A stretch of DNA of 47,150 nt from Desulfobacterales bacterium (GTDB lineage: Bacteria > Desulfobacterota > Desulfobacteria > Desulfobacterales > Desulfosalsimonadaceae). Location of the stretch: positions 1 through 47,150 of the forward strand of contig JAGYOX010000008.1 in NCBI GenBank assembly GCA_018399235.1, given 5' to 3'. Below the pieces are notes generated by a model. It made no database searches. It was not told the origin of the DNA and saw only the letters and a list, made by a program, of their open reading frames with translations. The stretch's first letter is position 1, and every line of letters begins with the position of its first letter. Made by a program: the position numbers and the translations under genes. Shown one piece after another: positions 1-8,323 of the stretch.

Positions 1-35
1 AAATTAAGAGTAAGAGTAAAAGCAGGGAGGGGATC

Positions 36-869
36 ATGGATTTGGAACAATTTAGAAAAGCGGGCGAAGCGCTTTACCACAGCCTTCACCTTCCCACATG
101 GCCGGTTGGGATTACCTATATCAAACGGGAAGCGGACATTCCGGAACAGGCGATCCGGCCATCAGCCATGGGGCAGAAGTGGAGTCTGTGCCAGGCCATC
201 ACCTACGCCCGGCGACATGGCTGGCACGTTGCCATGACAGCGACTGATAACTTCTGCGTGCCGTCATCCGCCTTCCACAAATGGGTGGATGTCTCTGACG
301 AAGACCTTCTGGAAAGCCAGGTCAGGCAGGGGTGGCACAAGGACCGGGCCGCCGAACAGAACCGAATCAATTTTTTAAAAGGACTGTTTACCGGGCCGGA
401 GGGTGAAGAACGGCTGCAAAAAATGAAGGAATATATCGGGTTCGTGTGCTCACCCCTGCACCAGGCCCTCATGGCCCCGGATGCGGTCAGTATATTTGGT
501 GACGGCACCCACATGCATCATATCATCCAGACCCTGTGCTATGACTATACAACCCCGGTGATGTCAACATTTGAAGGGTTCGGTGAGACCTGCTTCAAGG
601 GCGCGTTTATCCCTTTTATCACCGGCCGTGCCCAAATCGTTATCCCCGGCATGGGCGACCGCGCGTTTGCCGGCATCACACCGGACGAGCTCGCCATCGG
701 CCTGCCGGCTTCAGACCTATCCACGGTTGCGGAAAACCTTTTCAAGACCGGCGGCGACCTGAACATCGGCCAACCCATAAAAACCCTGCTGCCCATGAGC
801 CTGGATGAATCCATTACCCCGGGCTTTTCATTTTTAAAAGAAAAAATCAGAGAAGAGAAATCCGGTTAA
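36..869 (+). CDS. DUF169 family protein
   Basis: A 277-residue protein that I place in the DUF169 family (COG2043). The family is common in anaerobic bacteria and archaea and has no settled biochemical role. I see no signal peptide or membrane segment, so it is probably cytoplasmic. Features typical of the family are the WPVGITY segment near residue 22, a central FVCSPLHQALMAPDAV stretch, and a Gly/Pro-rich IVIPGMGDRAFAGITPDE stretch in the C-terminal third. GGGAGGGG lies just upstream of the ATG, which supports this start. Its stop is three bases before the molybdopterin oxidoreductase gene, so the two are almost certainly one operon and DUF169 may be an accessory or partner protein. The promoter lies outside or at the very edge of the window. 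Confidence 0.85.
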   Translation: MDLEQFRKAGEALYHSLHLPTWPVGITYIKREADIPEQAIRPSAMGQKWSLCQAITYARRHGWHVAMTATDNFCVPSSAFHKWVDVSDEDLLESQVRQGWHKDRAAEQNRINFLKGLFTGPEGEERLQKMKEYIGFVCSPLHQALMAPDAVSIFGDGTHMHHIIQTLCYDYTTPVMSTFEGFGETCFKGAFIPFITGRAQIVIPGMGDRAFAGITPDELAIGLPASDLSTVAENLFKTGGDLNIGQPIKTLLPMSLDESITPGFSFLKEKIREEKSG

Positions 870-872
870 ACA

Positions 873-2957
873 ATGGAATCCAAAATCGTAAAAAGCATTT
901 GTTTTGAGTGCCATTCGCGGTGCGGCGTCGTACTCAACATTGAAAACGGACGGCTGACCGGCATCAAGGGGGACAAGGACCATCCCATCAGCCGGGGCTA
1001 CATCTGCCCTAAGGGGGCGGCCAATGCGGAAATCGTCTATCACCCGGAACGGATCACAACGCCACTGGTCAGGAAAAACGGGGGATTCGTCGAGACTTCC
1101 TGGGATCATGCCTTAAGCATGATCTCGGATAAAATAAATGATGCCCGTGAAAAGTTTGGGGCGGAGTCAGTGGTCTTCGGCTCGGGCACGACCCGGGGGA
1201 TGGCGCCTTATTTAAACCGGTTTTTGACGGCCTTTGGCTCGCCTAATTTCATGGCGCCCTCCAACATGAGCGGCGGGCCGATCGTCATGGGCAGCGCCGC
1301 CACCTGCGGATTCGGGCTGGTGGACCCGGATTATGCCAACAGCCGGTGTATGCTGCTGTGGGCCCACAACCCGGAAAATTCCTGGCCGGGCCTGTACATG
1401 AATGATATCAACGACGGGCTTAAGAACGGGGCCAAACTGATCGTGGTCGACCCGCGAGGCACGCGGTTGGCTAAAAAAGCCGATCACTGGCTCCAAATCC
1501 GGCCCGGCACGGACGTGGCCCTGGCCCTTTGCTTCATGCACGTGATTATCGAAAACAGCCTCTATGACAAACACTTTGTTGACAACTGGACCGACGGGTT
1601 TGATGCGCTGCAAAATCATGTGGCCGAATTCACGCCTGAGAGGACCGAGGAAATTACCTGGGTGCCCGCCGAACAGATCAAGGCGGCGGCCGCTGCGTTT
1701 GCCGAAAACGCCCCCGCATCCGTTGGGGCCGGCATGGGCGGCGTCTGCCAGGCAAACGACGCGTTTGATCTCAACCGGTCGCTCACGATATTAAGCGCCA
1801 TTACCGGCAACCTGGAAGTACCGGGCGGCAACCTGCGGTGCCCGCCGCCGACCCACAGGCGCAGCTGCTATGGTTCAGATCATGACCCGTTCTCAAACCT
1901 GCCCAAGGAACAGGCGCAGAAAAAACTGGGCATTGACCGCTTTCCGCTGATCAATTTTATCCCCATCCCATCGCCGCCGCAGACCGTCTGGCCCGCCATT
2001 GCCGAGGAAACGCCCTATCCCGTAAAAGTGTTGGGCCTGTTTGCCAACAACAGCGTCTGCGCCTATCCCAATTCCAACCGGGTGCGCGAGGTCTATGAAA
2101 AGCTCGATTTTCTGTTTGCCGTGGACTACTTCCGCACGCCCACCACGGCGATGGCTGACGTGATTCTGCCACCGGCCCACTGGACCGAGCGCGACGACGT
2201 GGAGGATCTTTTAATGAAAAGCCACGTCTTCTGCCAGCCCAAGGCCATGGAACCGCTGCCCGAGTGCCGGGATGAAAAGCAGATATTAATCGACCTGGCA
2301 GAAAAACTGAATATGGACGGATTTTTCAAAACTGTTGAAGAAATGCTGGATTACCGGCTGGCATATATGGATGTTACCTATGACGCATTCAAACAGATGG
2401 GCTGGTACAAAACGCCGGTAACGTATAAAAGCTACGAAAAAAAAGGCAAATTCCGCACCCCCACCGGCAAGGTGGCCCTGCATGCCGGCTACCTCGAAGG
2501 CTTGGGCATATCTCCGCTGCCCATCTTCCGGGAGCCGTCAGAAAGCCCCGTGAGCCAGCCGGAACTTTACCAGGAATATCCCCTGATACTGACCACCGGC
2601 GGCCGGCTGTTGGGCTACTACCACTCCTCGCACCGGAATATCGCCTCCCTGAGAAAACGCGCCCCGGACCCGGAACTCGAGATCCACACGGAAACCGCGA
2701 AAAATTTGGACATCCAAGACGGGGAATGGGTATACCTGGTATCCCCCAGAGGCCGGGTCGAAATCCGCGCCCGACATTCCGAAACCATTGATCCCCGTGT
2801 CGTCCAGTCACCGCATGGATTCTGGTACGGCATGGAAGACGGTTGGAAACGTCTTAACATCAACATGATCACAGACGACGAGCCGCTCTGCCCGGTCTCC
2901 GGGTCAGTGCCGATCAAGGCGCTGCTTTGCCGGGTGGAGAAAATGAAAGGGAGTTGA
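873..2957 (+). CDS. molybdopterin oxidoreductase (DMSO reductase family)
   Basis: A 694-residue catalytic subunit of the bis-MGD Mo/W enzyme family, with the usual full length. The N-terminal [4Fe-4S] motif is C10-x2-C13-x3-C17-x27-C45, followed by PKG. The C-terminal molybdopterin-dinucleotide-binding domain begins near residue 570 with LILTTGGRLLGYYHSSHR and continues through the HGFWYGMEDG region. No twin-arginine signal is visible, so it is probably cytoplasmic. At the place where I would expect the metal ligand (N-x-C-H-G-P in related enzymes, from memory) this protein has NMSGGP, with Ser133 instead of Cys. C145 follows a little later. No Fe-S or membrane subunit gene follows, so the electron partner is unknown. 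The substrate cannot be called from the sequence. It is cotranscribed with the DUF169 gene. Confidence 0.9.
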   Translation: MESKIVKSICFECHSRCGVVLNIENGRLTGIKGDKDHPISRGYICPKGAANAEIVYHPERITTPLVRKNGGFVETSWDHALSMISDKINDAREKFGAESVVFGSGTTRGMAPYLNRFLTAFGSPNFMAPSNMSGGPIVMGSAATCGFGLVDPDYANSRCMLLWAHNPENSWPGLYMNDINDGLKNGAKLIVVDPRGTRLAKKADHWLQIRPGTDVALALCFMHVIIENSLYDKHFVDNWTDGFDALQNHVAEFTPERTEEITWVPAEQIKAAAAAFAENAPASVGAGMGGVCQANDAFDLNRSLTILSAITGNLEVPGGNLRCPPPTHRRSCYGSDHDPFSNLPKEQAQKKLGIDRFPLINFIPIPSPPQTVWPAIAEETPYPVKVLGLFANNSVCAYPNSNRVREVYEKLDFLFAVDYFRTPTTAMADVILPPAHWTERDDVEDLLMKSHVFCQPKAMEPLPECRDEKQILIDLAEKLNMDGFFKTVEEMLDYRLAYMDVTYDAFKQMGWYKTPVTYKSYEKKGKFRTPTGKVALHAGYLEGLGISPLPIFREPSESPVSQPELYQEYPLILTTGGRLLGYYHSSHRNIASLRKRAPDPELEIHTETAKNLDIQDGEWVYLVSPRGRVEIRARHSETIDPRVVQSPHGFWYGMEDGWKRLNINMITDDEPLCPVSGSVPIKALLCRVEKMKGS

Positions 2958-3288
2958 TTTTTGACTGTTTCAGTTTTTTAAGTCGCGAATTTTTTGTCGC
3001 AGCTTCTTGCGGTATCCAATCCCAATCCCCACCCCGTCTTAATCTGGTTTACTCTAACAAACCCTACCACATCGTGATATTTCAAACACTTACAAAGCTT
3101 TAGGCAAACCGTACGCCAAGGCAATAAAATTTATTTCACAAGTGAAATGCCGTTATACTCGGCCTTCCGTCAGGCATACCGAAACTGCCCTGAAAGGTAG
3201 ATTTAATCATGAATAACGGTATTTATTTGCTCACCAAATATCCACTTTATGCGCTAAAATTTTTCCCTTAATAATAAGCATATGCTAT
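2958..3288. other. AT-rich intergenic region
   Basis: No convincing gene. A weak hairpin with a T run (about 2963-2979) just after the oxidoreductase stop could be a terminator. A 7-2-7 inverted repeat, ATTTCAC-AA-GTGAAAT, lies at 3133-3148 and has the look of a repressor operator, but no gene start follows closely. Base composition is visibly more AT-rich than in the flanking operons. Confidence 0.5.
3133..3148. promoter_or_regulatory. 7-2-7 inverted repeat, possible operator
   Basis: Perfect inverted repeat ATTTCAC-AA-GTGAAAT in an otherwise gene-free AT-rich stretch. The symmetry fits a dimeric DNA-binding protein such as an HTH repressor. No adjacent promoter or start codon ties it to a gene, so this may be chance. 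Confidence 0.25.
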
Positions 3289-3642
3289 TTAAAAATTTCT
3301 GTGTCCTCTGGTAGATTTTTTGGCGTCAACCCCGGAGCCGATCCAATGCGACTGAATCCTCACCGCCCAAATTTCAAAAATCTTAATGGGGCAATGAATA
3401 TTTATTTCAGCACCCCAATGATATTCATATACCAAGCATATCATCTGGGGAAATATTTTGTTAGGTGAAAGGACTTGGTAGACGAAATAATGTTTTTCGA
3501 TCCCTTCGGTGACATCATCTCCATATACGTCAAGGCCCTTGAATCCTTGTTTAAGACTGTTCGTGCACGCTTCCTCGGCGTTCGCTTTGGTCCGGTAGAA
3601 TTTGAGCTGAAACGTCTTGCCACATCGACTTAGAATCAACAT
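3289..3642 (-). CDS. hypothetical protein, doubtful
   Basis: A possible 117-residue protein of unknown function in the AT-rich islet. The middle (about residues 10-95) reads like a normal soluble protein with a balanced composition. The last 15 or so residues look like readthrough into intergenic sequence. There is no ribosome binding site before the ATG. It diverges from the ORF6N gene. It could be an intact orphan, the tail of a broken gene, or a chance ORF. Confidence 0.3.
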   Translation of the reverse strand: MLILSRCGKTFQLKFYRTKANAEEACTNSLKQGFKGLDVYGDDVTEGIEKHYFVYQVLSPNKIFPQMICLVYEYHWGAEINIHCPIKIFEIWAVRIQSHWIGSGVDAKKSTRGHRNF

Positions 3643-3736
3643 TAGAAAAAAATAGACCAGAAATCTTATTCCCGAAGAAAAGATATTAAATATTATTATA
3701 GTTGTAAGGGGAGAAAAAGTTATACTCGATTCCGAT

Positions 3737-4201
3737 TTGGCGACACTATATGGCGTAGAGACCAGACGCTTAAACGGTCAAGTTCGTCGCAACATTGATA
3801 AATTTCCGGACGATTTTATGTTCCAATTAACCAAAGAAGAATTCGAAAACTTGAAATCGCAATTTGCGACATCAAGTTCCACTTGGGGCGGCCGACGTAA
3901 ACTCCCATTAGTTTTTACTGAACACGGAGCCTTGCAAGCGGCAAATATTCTGAACTCATCCCAAGCGAACAAAATGAGTGTATTTAGCGTCAGGACTTTT
4001 ATCAAGCTCCGTGAAATGGCGTTGAAAAATGAAAAATTATCAAGGAAATTCATTGAATTAGAAAAACGCGTAAGCGACCATGACGAAATTTTAATTGAAT
4101 TAGTTCATGAAATAAGAAAACTTATCGATAGCCCCAAGCCAAAGGGAAAGAAACAATCGATTGGTTTTATAGAGCCGGTTAAACGAAAGAAAAAATCGTA
4201 G
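3737..4201 (+). CDS. ORF6N domain protein, start missing or unusual
   Basis: This encodes an ORF6N domain, a phage antirepressor-type DNA-binding module often found on prophages and islands. The visible match includes LATLYGVETRRLNGQVRRN, FPDDFMFQLTKEE, GGRRKLPLVFTEHGA and a C-terminal coiled segment (about residues 95-130). The domain clearly begins upstream of the TTG at 3737. The same frame reads NLIPEEKILNIIIVVRGEKVILDSD-like sequence from about 3656, which is the conserved N-terminal strand of the domain. No ATG, GTG or TTG occurs between the in-frame TAG at 3653 and 3737. The gene has therefore lost its start, uses a non-standard one (ATT or ATA), or is frameshifted in the A-rich run near 3646-3652. 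It may be a recent pseudogene. Confidence 0.7.
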   Translation: MATLYGVETRRLNGQVRRNIDKFPDDFMFQLTKEEFENLKSQFATSSSTWGGRRKLPLVFTEHGALQAANILNSSQANKMSVFSVRTFIKLREMALKNEKLSRKFIELEKRVSDHDEILIELVHEIRKLIDSPKPKGKKQSIGFIEPVKRKKKS

Positions 4202-4330
4202 AACAACCGGCTTCACAAAAATTCGGGCCAAAAAGCGGCCCTCACTTATGAGCAGCCCGTTCGCTTCCAAAATATTGACATTAAAACATTTTGACGTTAT
4301 AATGTTAAAAAACAATTTGGAGGTGAAAAT

Positions 4331-4564
4331 ATGGGGACACTGTCAAAACGCTCAACAATCTATCTAGATCCGGTATTACATAAAGCGTTACGCCTTAAAG
4401 CTATTGAAACATCACGGTCAATGTCTGAAATAATTAATGAAGCCTTGAAAGAAGCATTTGCCGAGGATGCTGAAGATCTTGCCGCATTTGACGAAAGGGC
4501 TGATGAGCCATTGATCAGTTATGAACAAATGATCAAGAGGCTTAAAAAAAATGGCCGCATATAA
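4331..4564 (+). CDS. ribbon-helix-helix antitoxin (CopG/RelB type)
   Basis: A 77-residue protein with an N-terminal ribbon-helix-helix signature: STIYLDPVLHKALRLKA, then SRSMSEIINEALKEAF. An acidic C-terminal half ends in a basic tail and would bind the toxin. This is the usual antitoxin layout: the N-terminus binds the operator as a dimer and the C-terminus neutralises the toxin. GGAGGTG precedes the ATG. Its last 14 bases overlap the toxin gene, typical of translationally coupled type II pairs. It probably represses its own promoter. Confidence 0.9.
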   Translation: MGTLSKRSTIYLDPVLHKALRLKAIETSRSMSEIINEALKEAFAEDAEDLAAFDERADEPLISYEQMIKRLKKNGRI

Positions 4565-4808
4565 AATATTTTTCAAAAATTCGGTTTGGAAAGATTTTAA
4601 GCAGATACCGGATAAAGATTTAACAATAATACTCGCCTGTATTGAATCTCTCGGTGATAATCCTCGTCAGCCTGGGTGTAAAAAACTTAGCGGTCAGGAA
4701 AAATATCGTCTGCGATATGGCAATTATAGAATACTATATTCTATTCAAGATGACGAACTTACTATTTGGATTGTGAAAGTCGGTCACCGTAAAAGTGTGT
4801 ATAGCTGA
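4551..4808 (+). CDS. RelE/ParE-family toxin
   Basis: An 85-residue RelE/ParE superfamily toxin. The fold signature is visible: an N-terminal YKIFFKNSVWKDFKQIP strand-helix, then PGCKKLSGQEKYRLRYGNYRILYSI, and a C-terminal VKVGHRKSVY. These match mRNA-cleaving RelE relatives, in which basic and aromatic residues of the C-terminal half do the catalysis. Whether it cleaves mRNA or acts on gyrase (ParE) cannot be decided from this. It overlaps the antitoxin by 14 bases. The pair sits in an AT-rich islet with the phage-type ORF6N gene, which suggests horizontal acquisition. Confidence 0.9.
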   Translation: MAAYKIFFKNSVWKDFKQIPDKDLTIILACIESLGDNPRQPGCKKLSGQEKYRLRYGNYRILYSIQDDELTIWIVKVGHRKSVYS

Positions 4809-4943
4809 AGCGAACGATGAAATAGGTATGGTGTCCCCCGATTTCACCGATTTCATTTCTTCCCCCCGGGCAAACCCCACAGCCTCGCCCATAACCCGAA
4901 AAATATTAGCAATTATCCCCCAAAAGCGTTACTTTAGTATATA

Positions 4944-5870
4944 ATGAATGGAACAAGTCCCATCAAAATCGAACGGATTAAGCTTTTTCTGGCACTTTCC
5001 CGCACGCCGCACGGCCTGCTGGATATGGCGACCCCGGCGTTTGCCGTCCTGATTTACCTGCAGGGCTTTCCCTCCTCGCGGATTATCCTGATCGGCCTTT
5101 TGACCGCGTTTGCCGGATACACGGCCGTATACGCATTTAACGATATCATCGACTACCGCTCGGACCGGAAACGATTCGGCCAGACCCAGCAAAAGACCGT
5201 CGGCTACCTGGACTCGATAATGGTAAGGCATCCCATGGCCCAGGGACTGCTATCGTTTAAGGAAGGCATCGTCTGGGCAATGGGCTGGTCAGCTGTCGCA
5301 CTCGTGGGTGCCTACCTGTTGAACCCGGTTTGTGTTTTGATTTTTCTGGCTGGTGCGGGTCTGGAAACGGTTTACTGCCTGCTCTGGCGGGTCAGCCCCT
5401 TACGCGCCATTGTCAGCGGGTTTGTCAAAAACATGGGGGCGTTGGCGGCGATTTTTGCCGTTGATCCGCATCCAGACCCGATTTTTATGATTTTGCTGTT
5501 TCTGTGCCTGTTTTTCTGGGAAATCGGGGGTCAGAACATTCCGGCGGACTGGACCGATATTGAAGAGGACCGACGGTTTAAGGCCAAAACCATCCCCGTG
5601 CGGCTGGGCGAGGAGAAATCTGCCGCGCTGGCGCTCGGCTGCATAGGAATCGCGGTTTTCCTGGGCATGACCATTTTTTTGCTGAGCTATCCGAATTTTA
5701 AATATATTGCGGCCGGGCCGCTGGTGCTTGTGATCGGTTTTCTTTTGCTGCTGCAGCCGGCGTTCAAACTTTATCAGACAAAGCAGCGGGAAACCGCCAT
5801 GGCGCTTTTCAACAAGTCCAGCTACTTCCCCTTTTGCATGCTTTGCACGACGCTGATATTTATTTTTTAG
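4944..5870 (+). CDS. UbiA-family prenyltransferase
   Basis: A 308-residue integral membrane prenyltransferase. Both Asp-rich motifs that bind the Mg-prenyl diphosphate are present: N66-D67-x2-D70-x3-D74 (NDIIDYRSD) and D202-x2-D205-x3-D209 (DWTDIEED). Eight or so hydrophobic helices lie between and after them. The family attaches an isoprenoid chain to an aromatic or polar acceptor in quinone, heme and lipid pathways. The acceptor here is not evident. The N-terminal SRTPHGLLDMATPAFA is not the classic UbiA or MenA sequence. It converges on ubiE with a four-base overlap, so the two ends are locked together. No clear Shine-Dalgarno sequence precedes the ATG. It could belong to ubiquinone-like, menaquinone-like or an unknown prenyl-lipid pathway. 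Confidence 0.85.
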   Translation: MNGTSPIKIERIKLFLALSRTPHGLLDMATPAFAVLIYLQGFPSSRIILIGLLTAFAGYTAVYAFNDIIDYRSDRKRFGQTQQKTVGYLDSIMVRHPMAQGLLSFKEGIVWAMGWSAVALVGAYLLNPVCVLIFLAGAGLETVYCLLWRVSPLRAIVSGFVKNMGALAAIFAVDPHPDPIFMILLFLCLFFWEIGGQNIPADWTDIEEDRRFKAKTIPVRLGEEKSAALALGCIGIAVFLGMTIFLLSYPNFKYIAAGPLVLVIGFLLLLQPAFKLYQTKQRETAMALFNKSSYFPFCMLCTTLIFIF

Positions 5871-6691
5871 GATAAAATGGGTTTCTGGCCCACATGAACG
5901 GCGGCAATGCCGTTGGTCAGGCGTTTGTAGGAGACCGATACAAAGCCGATGGATTCAAGGATTTCTTTAAGCTCAAGAGCGGTGGCAAACATCCGGATGG
6001 TCTCTGAAAGACAGCTGTAGGACTGGCTGGAGCCGGCCAAAAGGCTGCCCAAAAGCGGCATGACATGGAAGGAATACCAGTCGTACAAAGATCGAAACAG
6101 CGGGTTCACCGGTTTTGAGAACTCCAAGCACATGATTTTGCCGCCCGGCTTTAACACCCGGTGCATTTCGGAAAAGCCTTTTTTCAGGTGGGTCAGGTTC
6201 CGTATGCCGAATCCCACCATGGCCGCGTCAAACCGGTTATCCGGTAACGATATGCGTTCCGCATCCCCCTGAACATAATGCAGGCGATGATGATAAGCCT
6301 TGTTCACCTCCCGGCTTCGGCCCGCTTCCATCATGGCCCGGTTCATGTCATAGATAAAAACACTGCCGGCAGCGCCGGTGCGCCTTGCGGCGTAAACCGC
6401 CAAATCCCCGGTGCCGCCGCATACATCAAGCACTTGGTGGCCGGGCTTTAGATCCAGCATGCGCACCGCGGTTCGTTTCCATGCGTAGTGGATGCCAAAG
6501 CTTAAAAGGGTATTCATAAAATCATATTTGGGCGCCACCCGGTTGAAATGCACCCGCACGGCTTTTTCCTTTTCCTCGCGGCGCATTTGTCTGAAACCAA
6601 AATGGGCGGTGCCGGAGGTTTCCACATATTCGTCAAACATTTTCTCCCGGCTGTCCCGGTCAAACCACCGGGGAATATGGAATAATTTCAT
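5867..6691 (-). CDS. ubiE: UbiE/MenG-type quinone C-methyltransferase
   Basis: A 274-residue class I SAM methyltransferase of the UbiE/MenG group, which C-methylates demethylmenaquinone or the ubiquinone precursor ring. Conserved features are VRVHFNRVAPKYDFMN (about residues 45-60), the SAM motif VLDVCGGTGDL (87-97), AMVGFGIRNLTHLKKGF, HRVLKPGGKIMCLEFSKP, and the YDWYSFHVMPLLGSL signature. The N-terminal 35 residues (RWFDRDSREKMFDEYV...) are an extension relative to the E. coli enzyme. AGGGGG precedes the ATG. It follows ubiG by 52 bases on the same strand and converges with ubiA. Whether the ring it methylates is menaquinone, ubiquinone or something else is open. Confidence 0.88.
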   Translation of the reverse strand: MKLFHIPRWFDRDSREKMFDEYVETSGTAHFGFRQMRREEKEKAVRVHFNRVAPKYDFMNTLLSFGIHYAWKRTAVRMLDLKPGHQVLDVCGGTGDLAVYAARRTGAAGSVFIYDMNRAMMEAGRSREVNKAYHHRLHYVQGDAERISLPDNRFDAAMVGFGIRNLTHLKKGFSEMHRVLKPGGKIMCLEFSKPVNPLFRSLYDWYSFHVMPLLGSLLAGSSQSYSCLSETIRMFATALELKEILESIGFVSVSYKRLTNGIAAVHVGQKPILS

Positions 6692-6743
6692 TTACCCCCT
6701 GATCCTTTTCTTCCTTTTAAGATTAAGGCGGTTTTAAGTTGTG

Positions 6744-7460
6744 TCAGGAACTATTCGGTTTTTTCAAATGCATCATGTAATTCATAGGAACGAACCGCGT
6801 GAAGCAGGCCCGGCCCAAGAAGGGCAAGTACAGAAACCCCGTACAGTCATATATTGCCAGGCCGGTTTCATCGGCCCATTCGGCCATTTCCCGGGGCCGG
6901 ATAAATTTCCGGTAGTGATGGGTCCCCTTTTCAACAATATGCAGAACATATTCGGCCACAAAAATAACCATTAACCTGGCCAGCCAGGTCCGGTTGATGG
7001 TGGATAAAAAAATACTGCCATTCGGCTTTACCAAGCGCTCACAGGCCCCAAGAATCGAGCGCGGATCAGGGACGTGCTCCAGAAGCTCCATGCAGGTAAT
7101 AACGTCAAATCGCGCCGACGACTCGGCAGCGATGGATTCCACCGTCGCCTGACGGTACTCGATGGCAAGCCCTGAAACCTCCCGGTGCGCCCGGGCCGCG
7201 GAGAGCGCTGAATCGGCCAGATCGATCCCGGTCACCCGGCCGCCGCATTTTGCCAGCGCCTCGGAAAGGATGCCGCCGCCGCAGCCGACATCCAGGATCT
7301 CCCTGCCGTCCAGCCTGGTGCGCGCGGAAATATAGTTGAGGCGTAGCGGATTGATGTCATGAAGCGCTTTAAGACTGCCCTTTCGCTGCCACCAGTCCGC
7401 GGCATGATGCTCAAAATAATTGATTTCCCGGTCATCGATATTGGGTCTGGCAGGGGCCAT
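6744..7460 (-). CDS. ubiG: UbiG-type O-methyltransferase
   Basis: A 238-residue SAM-dependent methyltransferase that closely resembles UbiG, which performs both O-methylations of ubiquinone synthesis. Motifs: ILDVGCGGGILSEAL (about residues 55-69), VTGIDLADSAL, FDVITCMELLEHVPDP, KPNGSIFLSTINRTW, the amphipathic membrane-association segment EYVLHIVEKGTHHYRKFI, and the C-terminal VPMNYMMHLKK. Its ATG overlaps the stop of the upstream TIM-barrel gene by one base (TGATG), indicating translational coupling. Ubiquinone is not usual in Desulfobacterota, so a true UbiG here is notable. It might modify a different prenylated ring. Confidence 0.87.
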   Translation of the reverse strand: MAPARPNIDDREINYFEHHAADWWQRKGSLKALHDINPLRLNYISARTRLDGREILDVGCGGGILSEALAKCGGRVTGIDLADSALSAARAHREVSGLAIEYRQATVESIAAESSARFDVITCMELLEHVPDPRSILGACERLVKPNGSIFLSTINRTWLARLMVIFVAEYVLHIVEKGTHHYRKFIRPREMAEWADETGLAIYDCTGFLYLPFLGRACFTRFVPMNYMMHLKKPNSS

Positions 7461-8305
7461 CAGGAGATATCCATCCCCGCCGCTTCAAAAAGGGGACGAA
7501 TATGGGCAAGAGAGGCGCGGCCGGCTGCTTCCGGGCCATTGGCATAGGGGTAAAGCTCAAGGGTGATATCCCCGGTATAGCCGAGCCGTTTCATGGTTTG
7601 AAACACCTCCGCCAAATCAATGGCCCCGTCCCCGGGAATCAAATGATGATGTATCCGGCTTTGCCCGATATCCTCCAGATGGACATGGCCAAGCCATTCG
7701 AAGAGTTCTTCCATGGCGTTCGCCGGGTTTTCTCCGGCACAAAAGAAATGGCCGATATCAAAATTAATGCCCACCTGCGGTGAGTGGACGCCCTTGATAA
7801 ACTCTTTGAATTCAGCGGTCCGTTCGATCAACAGATCCGGCTCCGGCTCCACAAGAAGCTTTACGTCAAGCTCTTCAGCCAATGGAATCACTGTCTCCAG
7901 CCCCTGATGAAAAAGGGCCATGGCTTCTTTTCGCGGTCCTCCGGCCAGGGGGCCGCCAGGCGGAATCGAAATATTCCGGCACCCCAGGGTTTTGGCAATC
8001 TCTAAACATTGCCGGGTATGTTGAATGCGTACCTGGCGGCGGTCCGCTTCGGGTTCGATCCAGGAGGGCAGATAGGTGTCGCCTACGGCAAAAAGGGTGA
8101 AACTGTTCAGGTTAGTGACCTTAAGGTGATGGGCGTTAAGCATATTTTTAACTTCCGCGATGGATGCCTGATCGTAATCCGGCGGATACAGGTGCGGCCG
8201 GTCACACATGATCTCAACCCCGGCAAAACCCAGGGCGGCTATCCTCTCAAGGGATTCTGAAAGCCCATACTGGGTAAACGCATTAGTGCTGTAGCCGAAT
8301 ACCAT
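7460..8305 (-). CDS. sugar phosphate isomerase/epimerase-like TIM barrel
   Basis: A 281-residue protein of the xylose isomerase-like TIM-barrel superfamily (pfam01261), which also holds the inositol enzymes IolE and IolI and endonuclease IV. Visible elements include FGYSTNAF at the start, ALGFAGVEIM, LLVEPEPDLL (metal-binding Glu), VGINFDIGHFFC (Asp/His ligands), HVHLEDI, and HHHLIPGDGAIDL. The likely activity is isomerisation, epimerisation or dehydration of a sugar or cyclitol. AAGGAG lies six bases before the ATG. It lies 18 bases after the inositol-phosphate synthase gene and overlaps ubiG by one base, so it is in the middle of a tight operon. That context suggests it processes an inositol-derived ring, but this is inference. 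Confidence 0.85.
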   Translation of the reverse strand: MVFGYSTNAFTQYGLSESLERIAALGFAGVEIMCDRPHLYPPDYDQASIAEVKNMLNAHHLKVTNLNSFTLFAVGDTYLPSWIEPEADRRQVRIQHTRQCLEIAKTLGCRNISIPPGGPLAGGPRKEAMALFHQGLETVIPLAEELDVKLLVEPEPDLLIERTAEFKEFIKGVHSPQVGINFDIGHFFCAGENPANAMEELFEWLGHVHLEDIGQSRIHHHLIPGDGAIDLAEVFQTMKRLGYTGDITLELYPYANGPEAAGRASLAHIRPLFEAAGMDIS

Positions 8306-8323
8306 TCAGGACTCCTTGGTCAA

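Noticed and set aside
2389-2811. Long minus-strand ORFs inside the molybdopterin gene
   Set aside because: Arg/Pro/Gly-rich shadows of a high-GC gene without ribosome sites.
4940-4945. TATAAT as a -10 box for ubiA
   Set aside because: It overlaps the ATG and has no -35 at the right distance. A promoter there would start transcription inside the gene.
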